18,613 bases of DNA from Actinomycetota bacterium (GTDB lineage: Bacteria > Actinomycetota > Acidimicrobiia > Acidimicrobiales > Ilumatobacteraceae): NCBI GenBank assembly GCA_005793785.1, contig SXPW01000088.1:1-18613 (forward strand), read 5' to 3'. The notes beneath the pieces are model-generated. The model was given only the letters and a program-made list of their open reading frames with translations. It searched no databases and was not told the origin of the DNA. The position numbers and the translations under genes were made by a program. Every line of letters begins with the position of its first letter. Position 1 is the stretch's first letter. This document shows, one piece after another, positions 1-6,959 of the stretch.

Positions 1-408
1 ACGTTCGTCCTCGGTGCCACGCTCCCAAATCCAAAGTGGCTCCTCGATGAGGTCGCGCACGGTCATTCGTGGATCGAGCGACGAGATCGGGTCTTGGAAG
101 ACCATCTGCATTGCGGTCCGAGCCGATCGAAGGTGTTCCTTGGGGAGTTTGGTGAGATTCGTTCCCTCAAAAATCACGTCACCGGAATTCGGAGGCGGCA
201 ATTGGAGGATCGCCTTGCCCAATGTGGTCTTTCCACAACCGGACTCACCAACGATGGCCAGCGTCTCGCCCCGGCACACGTCGAAACTGATCTTCGAGAC
301 GGCATTGACTACCCTGCCGCCACCCACGTTGAATTCCACGACGAGGTCGCGCACATCGAGCACCACCTCATCGTTGTTGCGCATGTGCGCCGTACCCGAG
401 CCAGCCAC
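1..408 (-). CDS. Oligopeptide/dipeptide ABC transporter ATP-binding protein (OppF/DppF type), 3' part cut by window edge
   Basis: This is the second ATPase of a peptide-type ABC importer; it would hydrolyse ATP on the cytoplasmic side of the permease pair. Only the first 136 residues lie in the window. Walker A (GESGCGKT) is at residues 54-61 and the Q-loop (MVFQDP) is near 105, followed by the SSLDPR motif common in the OppF branch. The signature motif and Walker B lie outside the window. The chosen GTG start overlaps the last base of the upstream ATPase stop codon and has GAGGAAGG 4 nt before it. An in-frame ATG at 384 is the alternative. It is the last gene seen of the operon and is translationally coupled to its neighbour. 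The substrate (peptide, nickel or other) cannot be read from the ATPase. Confidence 0.93.
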   Translation of the reverse strand, partial: MAGSGTAHMRNNDEVVLDVRDLVVEFNVGGGRVVNAVSKISFDVCRGETLAIVGESGCGKTTLGKAILQLPPPNSGDVIFEGTNLTKLPKEHLRSARTAMQMVFQDPISSLDPRMTVRDLIEEPLWIWERGTEDER

Positions 409-1397
409 TACACCTTCCTCGCAATCGAATGTCCAAGTGGGAACCAACACCGGAAGAGGTGCCCGTTTCCGGCATCGACCAGCGGCGGATGTTCGGTAGT
501 GCACTTCGCCTGCACGTAACTGCACCGCGAGGCAAATCCACAACCAATCGGACGATCCGTGGGATCCGGAAGTCGGCCCTCGATGACGGGGAGCCGTTGT
601 CCGCTCTTCATGTCGATCTTGGGAATCGACTTGAGCAGTGCCTCCGTGTACGGCATTTTCATATTGGCAAACAATTCCGTCGTTGTTGCCTGTTCGACGA
701 CTTCACCCGCGTACATGACCGCGACGAAATCGGTGTTCCCCGCCACGACACCAAGATCATGGGTAACGAGCACCATGGACATTTTCAGTTCTCGCCGCAA
801 GTCGGACAGAATTTGGAGAATCTGCGATTGCACGGTGACATCGAGCGCAGTAGTGGGCTCATCGGCGAACAGCAGCTTCGGATTGCATGAAATCGCAATT
901 GCAATCATCACGCGTTGACGCATTCCGCCGGACAATTGATATGGAAATTTGCGCAACATCGACTGCGGATCCGGAATCCGCACGAGTGCAAGCAATTCGG
1001 CGCTTCGAGCCATGGCCGCTCGTTTGTCCATTCCGAGGCGAAGCCGTAGTCCTTCCGAAATCTGCGCCCCGATACGACGAACCGGGTTCAATGCGGTCAT
1101 CGGATCTTGAAAGATCATTGCCATGCCGGTACCAAACTCGTTGCGGACATCTTCGCGAGACATTGCGGTGAGATCCTTGCCGTCGAACACGACCGTGCCT
1201 TCTCGTCGTACGTTCGAACCAGAGAGCAATCCCATGGCCGCACGTGACATGACGGTCTTTCCCGATCCGGATTCGCCCACGATGCCGACGCTGGCACCGG
1301 CTGGAATCTCCAGGTTCACGTTGCGCACTGCCTCAAGCAGCCCACGAGGTGTCTCAAACTTGATGTTCATCGACCGAATGGAAAGGAGAGAACTCAC
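408..1397 (-). CDS. Oligopeptide/dipeptide ABC transporter ATP-binding protein (OppD/DppD type)
   Basis: First ATPase of the importer, 329 aa, the usual length for OppD/DppD. Walker A GESGSGKT is at residues 41-48, the Q-loop at Q97, the ABC signature LSGGMRQR at 155-162, Walker B LLFADE at 175-180 and the switch histidine at H213. The C-terminal part, with CGFASRC and further cysteines in the last 45 residues, matches the oligopeptide-transporter C-terminal extension of this subfamily. The start is GTG and overlaps the TGA of the upstream permease (GTGA), so the two are coupled. GAGAGGGG lies just upstream as a ribosome binding site. All catalytic motifs are intact. The assignment to the Opp/Dpp family is secure; the substrate is not known. 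Confidence 0.95.
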   Translation of the reverse strand: MSSLLSIRSMNIKFETPRGLLEAVRNVNLEIPAGASVGIVGESGSGKTVMSRAAMGLLSGSNVRREGTVVFDGKDLTAMSREDVRNEFGTGMAMIFQDPMTALNPVRRIGAQISEGLRLRLGMDKRAAMARSAELLALVRIPDPQSMLRKFPYQLSGGMRQRVMIAIAISCNPKLLFADEPTTALDVTVQSQILQILSDLRRELKMSMVLVTHDLGVVAGNTDFVAVMYAGEVVEQATTTELFANMKMPYTEALLKSIPKIDMKSGQRLPVIEGRLPDPTDRPIGCGFASRCSYVQAKCTTEHPPLVDAGNGHLFRCWFPLGHSIARKV

Positions 1398-2248
1398 AGT
1401 CGCCCCTCTCGGCGGTCGAGGCCACCGCGCAAGACGTCGCCGATGTGGTTGGTGCTGATGACCGTGAGTGCCAAGACGATGATGGGAAAGTACAGGGCAT
1501 GTGGGTTGTACTCGAGGTCGTTACGGCCCCGGGCAATCATTCCGCCCCACGATGCTCCGTCTGGAATTCCAACCCCGAGAAGTGAGAGCGAAGCCTCGGC
1601 AATGATGACGACACCAACCGCCAAAAAACCCACCGCGATCAACGCCGGGAGAACGTTCGGAACGATGTGTCTGACGATGATGTGTCGATCCCGCATTCCC
1701 ATCGAGCGTGCCGCAACGACGAACTCTCTTCCCGACCATGCAAGTGTCGCCGCTCTGGCGATTCGACCAAGGATTGGAATGATCACCACCGTCAGGGAGA
1801 TCACCAATGTGGTGAGTCGACGCCACGTCGGAACGGCTTCGTTGATGTCCACGTTGGTCGCAAGAACCGCGACCAACGCAAGTGCCAACACCAGATTCGG
1901 CACCGACAACACCACATTGAATCCGGTGCTCACCACCGTGTCGAACTTGCCCCGATAGTACGCGGCGGTAATTCCGAGGACGCTTCCGATGAGTCCACCG
2001 ATTCCGACCGAAACGAGAGCCACGAAGATGGAGAGCCGTGCACCATTGACGATTCCCGAGAAGATGTCGTAGCCGTTCGAATCCACACCGAACCAATGTC
2101 CCGACGTGAATGGAGGCGAATCGATGAAGTCCCCGTGGATTGTCTGGTAGCTGTCGACCGGTAAGAAGGAACCGAACACCGCCAGAAATGCGGACACAGC
2201 GAGCCACCCAAATGCAAGGTAGGTGGGAATGGTGTGCTTCCTACGCAT
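1394..2248 (-). CDS. Peptide-type ABC transporter permease (DppC/OppC type)
   Basis: Integral membrane subunit, 284 aa, of the same importer. An N-terminal membrane segment (about residues 10-27) is followed by an extracytoplasmic stretch with the DppC-like sequence HWFGVDSNGYDIFSGIVNGA. A block of further membrane helices starts near residue 72. The cytoplasmic EAA loop, which docks on the ATPases, is visible as EFVVAARSMGMRDRHIIVRH. The ATG start lies inside the 3' end of the upstream permease gene (8-bp overlap), and the stop overlaps the next ATPase start. Family assignment is firm. Length and motif order are normal for DppC/OppC. Confidence 0.94.
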   Translation of the reverse strand: MRRKHTIPTYLAFGWLAVSAFLAVFGSFLPVDSYQTIHGDFIDSPPFTSGHWFGVDSNGYDIFSGIVNGARLSIFVALVSVGIGGLIGSVLGITAAYYRGKFDTVVSTGFNVVLSVPNLVLALALVAVLATNVDINEAVPTWRRLTTLVISLTVVIIPILGRIARAATLAWSGREFVVAARSMGMRDRHIIVRHIVPNVLPALIAVGFLAVGVVIIAEASLSLLGVGIPDGASWGGMIARGRNDLEYNPHALYFPIIVLALTVISTNHIGDVLRGGLDRREGRL

Positions 2249-3203
2249 TTATTCGACGATCTCGGGTGCGTGGGTCGACATAACCTGCCGCTACGTCGAC
2301 GATGAGATTGAACAGTACGTAGAAGATGGAGATCAAACCGACGATCGATTGCAGGGCGATGTACTGTCGTCCGCTAATCGCCGCAAATACCTCGAATCCA
2401 ACACCATACGTTGCGAAGATCGTCTCGATGACGATTGCCCCGCCAATGAGACCTCCCATGTTGAGCGCCGCCGAGGTAAAGAGTGTGACACTCGAGGGTC
2501 GGAACGCGTGACGCCAGAGAATTCGACGATCCGACAAACCCTTGGATGCCGCCATCGTGATGTAGTCCTCGCGCAAGGTTGCGATCATGTCGGCTCGGAG
2601 TAGTCGTGTGTAGCTGGCGATGAGACCCACGCTCAAACTGACCACCGGCATGATCATGTGTTTGAAGTGTTCCCAGATTCCCGATGAATACGGCTGATAG
2701 TCGAGCGTTGGCAGGAGTTGCCAACGGACACCTACGAGAAGGACGAGGACGAGTGCAATCGCAAAACTCGGCACCGACGAAAGGGCGAATAGGACGTTGC
2801 TGATGACTCGATCGGTGCGTCGACCCACCCTGTATGCAGACCACACTCCAAGTGGGATTGCGATCGCCAGCGCAAGTACCTGGGTGTAAATCATGAGCCA
2901 CATGGACCGAGGGAATGCCACTGCAAGTCGGGATGACACCGCTTCCCTGCCACCCGAGTAGTAGATGTCACCAAAGTCTCCGCGTACGAACTCGCCGAGC
3001 CACTTGATGTAATAACCGATTGGGCCACGGTCGAGCCCGATTTCGGAAGTGAGTAGCGCGCGTTCTTCGGGCGAACCAACCGGAAGGAGAATTTCTGCTG
3101 GCGAAACGGGAATGAGTTGGAGAAGTAGCGAACATCCGAAGGTCACGCAGAACACAACGATCAACAATTGCGCCGAACGTTGCAGGTAGTAGGCGGCTCG
3201 CAC
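2241..3203 (-). CDS. Peptide-type ABC transporter permease (DppB/OppB type)
   Basis: First permease of the importer, 320 aa. It begins with a membrane helix (about residues 9-30), then the family-typical segment ending WLGEFVRGDFGDIYYSG, then about five more helices. The EAA loop is EDYITMAASKGLSDRRILWRHAF. The GTG start is preceded by GAAAGGAAA at suitable spacing. The gene lies 133 bases downstream of the binding-protein gene, the only sizeable gap in the operon, and that gap holds a strong hairpin. This is consistent with higher expression of the binding protein than of the membrane subunits. DppB and OppB cannot be told apart here. Confidence 0.94.
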   Translation of the reverse strand: MRAAYYLQRSAQLLIVVFCVTFGCSLLLQLIPVSPAEILLPVGSPEERALLTSEIGLDRGPIGYYIKWLGEFVRGDFGDIYYSGGREAVSSRLAVAFPRSMWLMIYTQVLALAIAIPLGVWSAYRVGRRTDRVISNVLFALSSVPSFAIALVLVLLVGVRWQLLPTLDYQPYSSGIWEHFKHMIMPVVSLSVGLIASYTRLLRADMIATLREDYITMAASKGLSDRRILWRHAFRPSSVTLFTSAALNMGGLIGGAIVIETIFATYGVGFEVFAAISGRQYIALQSIVGLISIFYVLFNLIVDVAAGYVDPRTRDRRINA

Positions 3204-3277
3204 GGAGTTTCCTTTCTTCGTTGTAGGACGCTAGGCGAACTTCACTCGAGTCGCCAAGATGTCACCCACAAACGCAA

Positions 3278-3311
3278 TGCGGGTGGTGGAGCATCAGCTC
3301 CACCACCCGCA
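3278..3311 (-). terminator. 15-bp perfect hairpin between binding-protein and permease genes (attenuator or mRNA stabiliser)
   Basis: The arms at 3278-3292 and 3297-3311 are exact reverse complements and enclose a 4-base loop (atca on the plus strand). On the transcribed minus strand the stem is followed by TTGCGTTTG, which is not a clean U tract. It sits 26 bases after the binding-protein stop and 75 bases before the next start codon. A partial terminator or a 3' end protecting the upstream message would fit; which one is inference. Confidence 0.7.
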
Positions 3312-3336
3312 CGATGCGAGTACTTCTTGGAATTGC

Positions 3337-5022
3337 TTACTTACCTGACTTCCACACTCCGGTGAAGTCGATTCCGAAGTTCGTCATCAGTTTGCGCTGA
3401 CCACCTTGGGTCAGGCCGAGCTCACCAACACCCTTCACGTTCGTTCGGTACGCGAGGGCGTACTTCTGATACGAAATGGTCGTGAGGCGGGCCTCGGTCT
3501 GGATCTGTTGGGTGGCTTTGCCGTACAACGCCTTGCGCTTTGCAGCGTTCGGTTCGGCCTTGGCTTGCCAAATGAGATCCTCGCTTACCGTGTCGGTGAA
3601 GGCCGACAAGTTCAAGATGCCGTATAGCACCGCGAGTGGCGTCTTGCGCAAGATATGCGTTTGGTTGCCTCCCGAAGTGTCACTGGTGATGAACGGCGCA
3701 ATGAATGCAGTGCCGGCACCCTCCATCAGCAACAGTGCCATTGCCTGGAACTGCTGCGGGAATGCTCGCTGAATGATTTCGGCCGTGGTAAGCGGCAGAA
3801 GGTTCATCTTGATTCCGGCTGCAGTCATGTACTTCTGAATCTGCGTCGCGTTGGCGAGTGACTCGGTGGATCCGGCGGTGTACGGGAACGAGAACTCGAG
3901 GTCTTTTCCGGTCTCGGTCTTGTACGCAGCAGCCGCATCCTTGGCCTTCTTCAGGTCGTACTGGATGAAACCCTTCTCGTTGTACATGATGTTGGCAGGT
4001 CCAACGATGCTCTTGGCCGCCGACACGTAGTCGCGGTTTCGAACCTTGTTGTAGTCCACGCGATCGATTGCGTAGGAGACCGCCAGACGGGCGTTCTTGC
4101 TGCTGAACGGTGCGATGCGGTTGTTCAGCCAGATCGATGGGTAGTACTCCTCCGGCGATTCAATAACCGTCATGTTCTTGTTCTTCTGGAGGTCGCGAAT
4201 TTGCTTCACTTCACCAGCGCTCGTAAACATCGCGATGTCGAGTGACTTGCTCTTGAGTCCGCTCACTCGGCTGGCAGTCTCCACCAAGAAGGTGAAGGTG
4301 ATGCCGTCGAGGTACGGAAGGCTTGCGCCACTCGGATCTTTACGCCAGTACGAGGCGTTCTTGGTGACGACGAGCTCATTGAGCTTGGTTGACACCAACT
4401 TGAACGGTCCCGTTCCAATCGGCGTGGTTGAGCACTTCGCGCCACCGAGAATCTGACTCGGTGCCCGGACGAAGAATCGACCGGAAGCATAAAGGGTCTC
4501 GAGGAAGTCGACCTGCGGTCGATACAAGTTGACTTGTACCGCTGAGTCCGAAACCTTGATCACTTCGGTGATGTTCGCGGTGAATCCACCGGCGGTGCCT
4601 GGGCTCGGAGCCTTGCCGAGCAGGGTCAACGCGCCACGCAGGGCTTGGAGGTTCGTTACGAGAGCATCCGCATTCACTGGCGTGCCGTCATGGAACAACA
4701 CACCCGGACGGACGGTCAACTTCCATTGTTTGAAGTCGGTGCTGTTTTCCACTGCCGAAAGCACATACGGCACGATCTTGCCGTCGACGCGCTGCTCAAC
4801 CCACGTCTCGTAGATTGTGCGGCCGGCCATCAAGGACGAGTTGGCCAGGTTGTCCGCCATGCAATAGCCAGGGAACGAGTCGAAAATGCCGACACTCAAG
4901 GTGCCACCCGTCTTCGGCGTCTCCGCAGCGCTGGTCGGCGCCACCTGGCTGAGCGAGGCAACGAGTGCCACCGCCATGACAGCGGCCACCTTGCGGCGAC
5001 CACCTCGGAATAGATGCTTCAT
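3337..5022 (-). CDS. ABC transporter substrate-binding protein, peptide/nickel family (SBP_bac_5), secreted
   Basis: Extracytoplasmic binding protein of the peptide-type importer, 561 aa from the chosen start. The N-terminus is a Sec signal: basic MKHLFRGGRRK, a hydrophobic run to about residue 24, and an Ala-rich cleavage region (PTSAAET). There is no lipobox cysteine, so membrane anchoring is not evident. The mature part opens with GGTLSVGIFDSF. It carries family features such as FHDGTPVNADALVTNL and IGTGPFKL, and ends at GVWKSGK. The start at 5022 is chosen because GAGGGGGG lies 8 nt upstream; an in-frame ATG at 5058 would put 12 polar residues before the signal peptide. It is the first gene of the operon. 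The ligand is not predictable from sequence alone. Confidence 0.94.
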   Translation of the reverse strand: MKHLFRGGRRKVAAVMAVALVASLSQVAPTSAAETPKTGGTLSVGIFDSFPGYCMADNLANSSLMAGRTIYETWVEQRVDGKIVPYVLSAVENSTDFKQWKLTVRPGVLFHDGTPVNADALVTNLQALRGALTLLGKAPSPGTAGGFTANITEVIKVSDSAVQVNLYRPQVDFLETLYASGRFFVRAPSQILGGAKCSTTPIGTGPFKLVSTKLNELVVTKNASYWRKDPSGASLPYLDGITFTFLVETASRVSGLKSKSLDIAMFTSAGEVKQIRDLQKNKNMTVIESPEEYYPSIWLNNRIAPFSSKNARLAVSYAIDRVDYNKVRNRDYVSAAKSIVGPANIMYNEKGFIQYDLKKAKDAAAAYKTETGKDLEFSFPYTAGSTESLANATQIQKYMTAAGIKMNLLPLTTAEIIQRAFPQQFQAMALLLMEGAGTAFIAPFITSDTSGGNQTHILRKTPLAVLYGILNLSAFTDTVSEDLIWQAKAEPNAAKRKALYGKATQQIQTEARLTTISYQKYALAYRTNVKGVGELGLTQGGQRKLMTNFGIDFTGVWKSGK

Positions 5023-5030
5023 TACTGTTT

Positions 5031-5038
5031 CCCCCCTC
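5031..5038 (-). promoter_or_regulatory. Ribosome binding site of the substrate-binding protein gene
   Basis: GAGGGGGG on the minus strand lies 8 nt before the ATG at 5022. It decides the start in favour of 5022 over the upstream in-frame ATG at 5058, which has no comparable site. Confidence 0.75.
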
Positions 5039-5070
5039 GAGGTTGATGAGTCGTTCATAACTCAACGAAC

Positions 5071-5100
5071 ACCGTACAGGCATTGACACGAAAGTGTCAA
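5071..5100 (-). promoter_or_regulatory. Putative promoter of the peptide-type transporter operon
   Basis: On the minus strand TTGACA (5100-5095) is followed after 18 bases by TACGGT (5076-5071), which fits the TANNNT form of an actinobacterial -10 box. The transcript would start near 5064, about 40 bases before the chosen start codon at 5022, leaving room for the ribosome binding site. This is seen by eye only. Confidence 0.55.
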
Positions 5101-5101
5101 T
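5082..5101. promoter_or_regulatory. Palindrome overlapping the -35 box (possible operator)
   Basis: ATTGACAC, four bases (gaaa), then GTGTCAAT: two exact 8-bp inverted arms. One arm contains the TTGACA -35 element of the proposed transporter promoter, so a dimeric repressor bound here would block RNA polymerase. No regulator gene lies next to it in the window and the binding protein is unknown. Confidence 0.5.
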
Positions 5102-5169
5102 TGTCTCACCTGTTTGTGCATGCGTACACAACTCGTCGCCGAAGCGTCCGACTCGTGCGCAAGTTCCCC

Positions 5170-5631
5170 TCAGCCGAGTGCCTGCTTCACCAGAGCGGCT
5201 ATTGCCGCACCATCCGCACCTGAGCCAACCTTGGCCCGCACGGCCTTGACCACCTGTCCCATCGCTTTGGCGCCGGTTGCCCCTTGCGCGGCCGCCGACG
5301 CGACTTCCTCGGCGATGATCGCAGCGAGTTCGTCGTCGCTCAATCGAGCGGGGAGGTAGCGCTCCAATACCACCAACTCCGCGCGCTCGCTGGCTTCAGC
5401 CTCGGTGCGGCCTGCGCCCTTATATATGTCCGCGGCCTCGGCTCGCTTCTTCGCCTCTGCCTGAAGGACGGCGAGAACCTGCTCGTCAGTCAGCGTGACC
5501 ACAGCATCGCCTGCCACCGCCGCATTCTTCACGGCGGCAATCGCCATGCGCAGGGTGGACTTCTCGGTGTCGAGCCCGGCCTTCATCGCCGAAGCCAGAT
5601 CCGCTTGCAATCGTTCGAGGAGAGATGCCAT
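5170..5631 (-). CDS. YqeY/GatB-like family protein
   Basis: A 153-aa protein of the YqeY family, which resembles the tRNA-binding tail of the GatB amidotransferase subunit. Its cellular role is not well established. Typical features are the start MASLLERLQADLASAMKA, the DTEKSTLRMAIAAVKNA helix, the LTDEQVLAVLQAEAKKR stretch, LERYLPARLSDDELAAII, and the C-terminal GAKAMGQVVKAVRAKVGSGADG motif. The reading frame stays open upstream to 5865, but the family begins at MASLL and the upstream part is antisense to dsbB. GGAGAG lies directly before the ATG with unusually short spacing. The gene is divergent from the dsbB-like gene and lies upstream of, in the same direction as, the transporter operon, with 147 bases in between. 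Confidence 0.92.
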   Translation of the reverse strand: MASLLERLQADLASAMKAGLDTEKSTLRMAIAAVKNAAVAGDAVVTLTDEQVLAVLQAEAKKRAEAADIYKGAGRTEAEASERAELVVLERYLPARLSDDELAAIIAEEVASAAAQGATGAKAMGQVVKAVRAKVGSGADGAAIAALVKQALG

Positions 5632-5691
5632 CTCTCCATCGTGCCACGCGACACCACGACACCTCGTGCTTCCCATCGAGCGAGTCATCGG

Positions 5692-5697
5692 TACGCT
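5692..5697 (+). promoter_or_regulatory. Putative -10 box for leaderless dsbB-like gene
   Basis: TACGCT fits TANNNT and lies 7 nt before the GTG at 5705, which would place the transcription start on the start codon. No clear -35 box is seen. It also supports choosing this GTG as the start. Confidence 0.4.
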
Positions 5698-5704
5698 CAA
5701 CTCG

Positions 5705-6268
5705 GTGGCAAACGAAGCCTTCGAGATGTTCTTTGCACTGTTGGCCATTCTGGCGCTCGTGGGCAGTGTGACATTGCTGATTGCCCGATATCTCGGCGGG
5801 TCGATTGGACGCACCCTGGTGACGGGAGTTGCACCACTGCGCCTCGTGGTGCCTGCACTCGTCACTTCGGTGGCGATGTTGGGAAGTCTGTATTTCTCCG
5901 AAGTGGTCGGCTACCGACCCTGCGTCCTCTGCTGGTATCAACGCATCGCCATGTACGCACTGGCAATCGTGCTCGTCATCGCCGCACTTCGCAAGGACCG
6001 GGCAATCGTCCCATATGCCATGGTTCTGGCCGGTCTCGGCACCGTCATCTCGTCCTACCACTGGTTACTAGAACGATGGCCCCGAATCGACACTGGTTCA
6101 TGCTCACCGGACGCGCCCTGCTCGGTGCCATATTTTGAAGTCTTCGGTTTCGTGTCGTTGGCGTTCATGGCGCTTTGTGCATTCGTCACCGTCGTGGTGT
6201 TCCTCGGGGTGGCAAGTCCCCAATCGCCTGCGACAATGGGTACGGACTCCACACCTCCACTTCGTTAA
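5705..6268 (+). CDS. DsbB-like disulfide bond formation membrane protein
   Basis: A quinone-coupled thiol oxidase that would reoxidise a partner thioredoxin-fold protein outside the cytoplasm; 187 aa. There are about five hydrophobic segments (residues 7-28, 44-64, 80-95, 100-118, 144-169). The first redox pair is CVLC (73-76) in the family motif RPCVLCWYQR, and the second is C133/C139 in the loop CSPDAPC after helix 4, as in DsbB/BdbC. The GTG at 5705 is chosen because the N-terminal helix follows directly and a TANNNT box lies 7 nt upstream. GTG at 5666 and ATG at 5726 are alternatives. The next gene starts 9 bases downstream and encodes the likely partner. The start is less sure than the function. 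Confidence 0.88.
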   Translation: MANEAFEMFFALLAILALVGSVTLLIARYLGGSIGRTLVTGVAPLRLVVPALVTSVAMLGSLYFSEVVGYRPCVLCWYQRIAMYALAIVLVIAALRKDRAIVPYAMVLAGLGTVISSYHWLLERWPRIDTGSCSPDAPCSVPYFEVFGFVSLAFMALCAFVTVVVFLGVASPQSPATMGTDSTPPLR

Positions 6269-6272
6269 GGAG
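6267..6272 (+). promoter_or_regulatory. Strong ribosome binding site of the CPHC thioredoxin-like gene
   Basis: AAGGAG lies 5 nt before the ATG at 6278 and overlaps the TAA stop of the dsbB-like gene, so translation of the two genes is probably coupled. Confidence 0.75.
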
Positions 6273-6277
6273 CAATC

Positions 6278-6892
6278 ATGAACAAGATCACCACCCTCGT
6301 CGTCGGACTCATCGCCGTACTGGCCGCCGTCTTCGGGGTCGTCGCATTCACGGCAAGCAGCGACGATGACGCCAGCCTCGAGGGTGCCGTTGAATTCCAG
6401 AACGTCGTGGTGACGGGAGACTCCTTACCGGAGTTCGGTGACGGAACCGACGCCGCAATCGGCATGACGGCACCCGTTCTCGAGGGTTTCGGATTCCTCG
6501 GGAACGAAGTCAACACCTCCCCTGGCACTCCGATGTTGCTCGTCTTCTTGGCCCACTGGTGCCCACATTGCCAAGCCGAAGTTCCGGTGCTCGTGAAGTG
6601 GAGTCAAAGTGGGCTCGTTCCCGAGAACCTCGACGTGATTGCAATTGCAACCGGCACCGACCAGTCGGCTCCGAACTTCCCGCCTTCGAACTGGCTCGCG
6701 AGCGAGAAGTGGCCGGAACTGTGGCCCGTACTCGTGGACAGTCAGGATCAGACGGCCGGCAACGCCTTCGGCCTGGCGGGCTATCCGTTCATGACACTCG
6801 TCGGCTCCGACGGCAAGGTGCTGTGGCGCAACAGTGGTGAGATCACCGCTGAGGCGCTCACCGATGCACTCAACACGGCACTCGGCAACTAG
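6278..6892 (+). CDS. Membrane-anchored thioredoxin-fold protein with CPHC active site (TlpA/DsbA-like)
   Basis: 204 aa. The N-terminal hydrophobic segment (about residues 5-25) has only one charged residue ahead of it and no lipobox, so it is an uncleaved anchor or a signal peptide. The thioredoxin fold starts near residue 60. The active site is WCPHC (cysteines 95 and 98), and the cis-proline lies in AGYPFMTLVG. CPHC is the classical oxidising DsbA dipeptide, whereas the frame FLAHWCPHCQAEVPVL reads like a TlpA/ResA protein. With the DsbB-like gene 9 bases upstream, the natural reading is an extracytoplasmic oxidase pair, comparable to BdbC/BdbD. A reductant role cannot be excluded from sequence alone. 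Confidence 0.9.
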   Translation: MNKITTLVVGLIAVLAAVFGVVAFTASSDDDASLEGAVEFQNVVVTGDSLPEFGDGTDAAIGMTAPVLEGFGFLGNEVNTSPGTPMLLVFLAHWCPHCQAEVPVLVKWSQSGLVPENLDVIAIATGTDQSAPNFPPSNWLASEKWPELWPVLVDSQDQTAGNAFGLAGYPFMTLVGSDGKVLWRNSGEITAEALTDALNTALGN

Positions 6893-6922
6893 TCGGCGGC
6901 GCAAGAGAGCGCACCCAACAGA

Positions 6923-6941
6923 AATAGGAATCATTCCTATT
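6923..6941. promoter_or_regulatory. Perfect 19-bp palindrome upstream of znuA, probable Zur operator
   Basis: AATAGGAATCATTCCTATT has exact 9-bp arms around a single C. The central AATCATT matches the core of actinobacterial Zur/FurB boxes (TGAAAATCATTTTCA type, from general knowledge). It ends 6 bases before the proposed -10 box of znuA and covers the -35 position, the right place for zinc-dependent repression. The regulator itself is not in the window. Confidence 0.7.
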
Positions 6942-6947
6942 CGGCGC

Positions 6948-6953
6948 TAGCGT
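6948..6953 (+). promoter_or_regulatory. Putative -10 box of leaderless znuA
   Basis: TAGCGT (TANNNT) lies 6 nt before the GTG start at 6960, implying a leaderless transcript. No ribosome binding site is visible before this GTG, which agrees. Confidence 0.5.
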
Positions 6954-6959
6954 CACGGC

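Noticed and set aside
5023..5058. Upstream ATG at 5058 for the substrate-binding protein
   Set aside because: It would add 12 polar residues before the signal peptide and has no ribosome binding site, while the ATG at 5022 has GAGGGGGG at good spacing.
5632..5865. N-terminal extension of the YqeY-like frame by 78 codons
   Set aside because: The YqeY family starts at MASLL (5631). The upstream part is antisense to the DsbB-like coding region and shows no domain.
6893..6922. GCGC-aagaga-GCGC element after the thioredoxin-like gene as a terminator
   Set aside because: A 4-bp stem without a U run is too weak to call.
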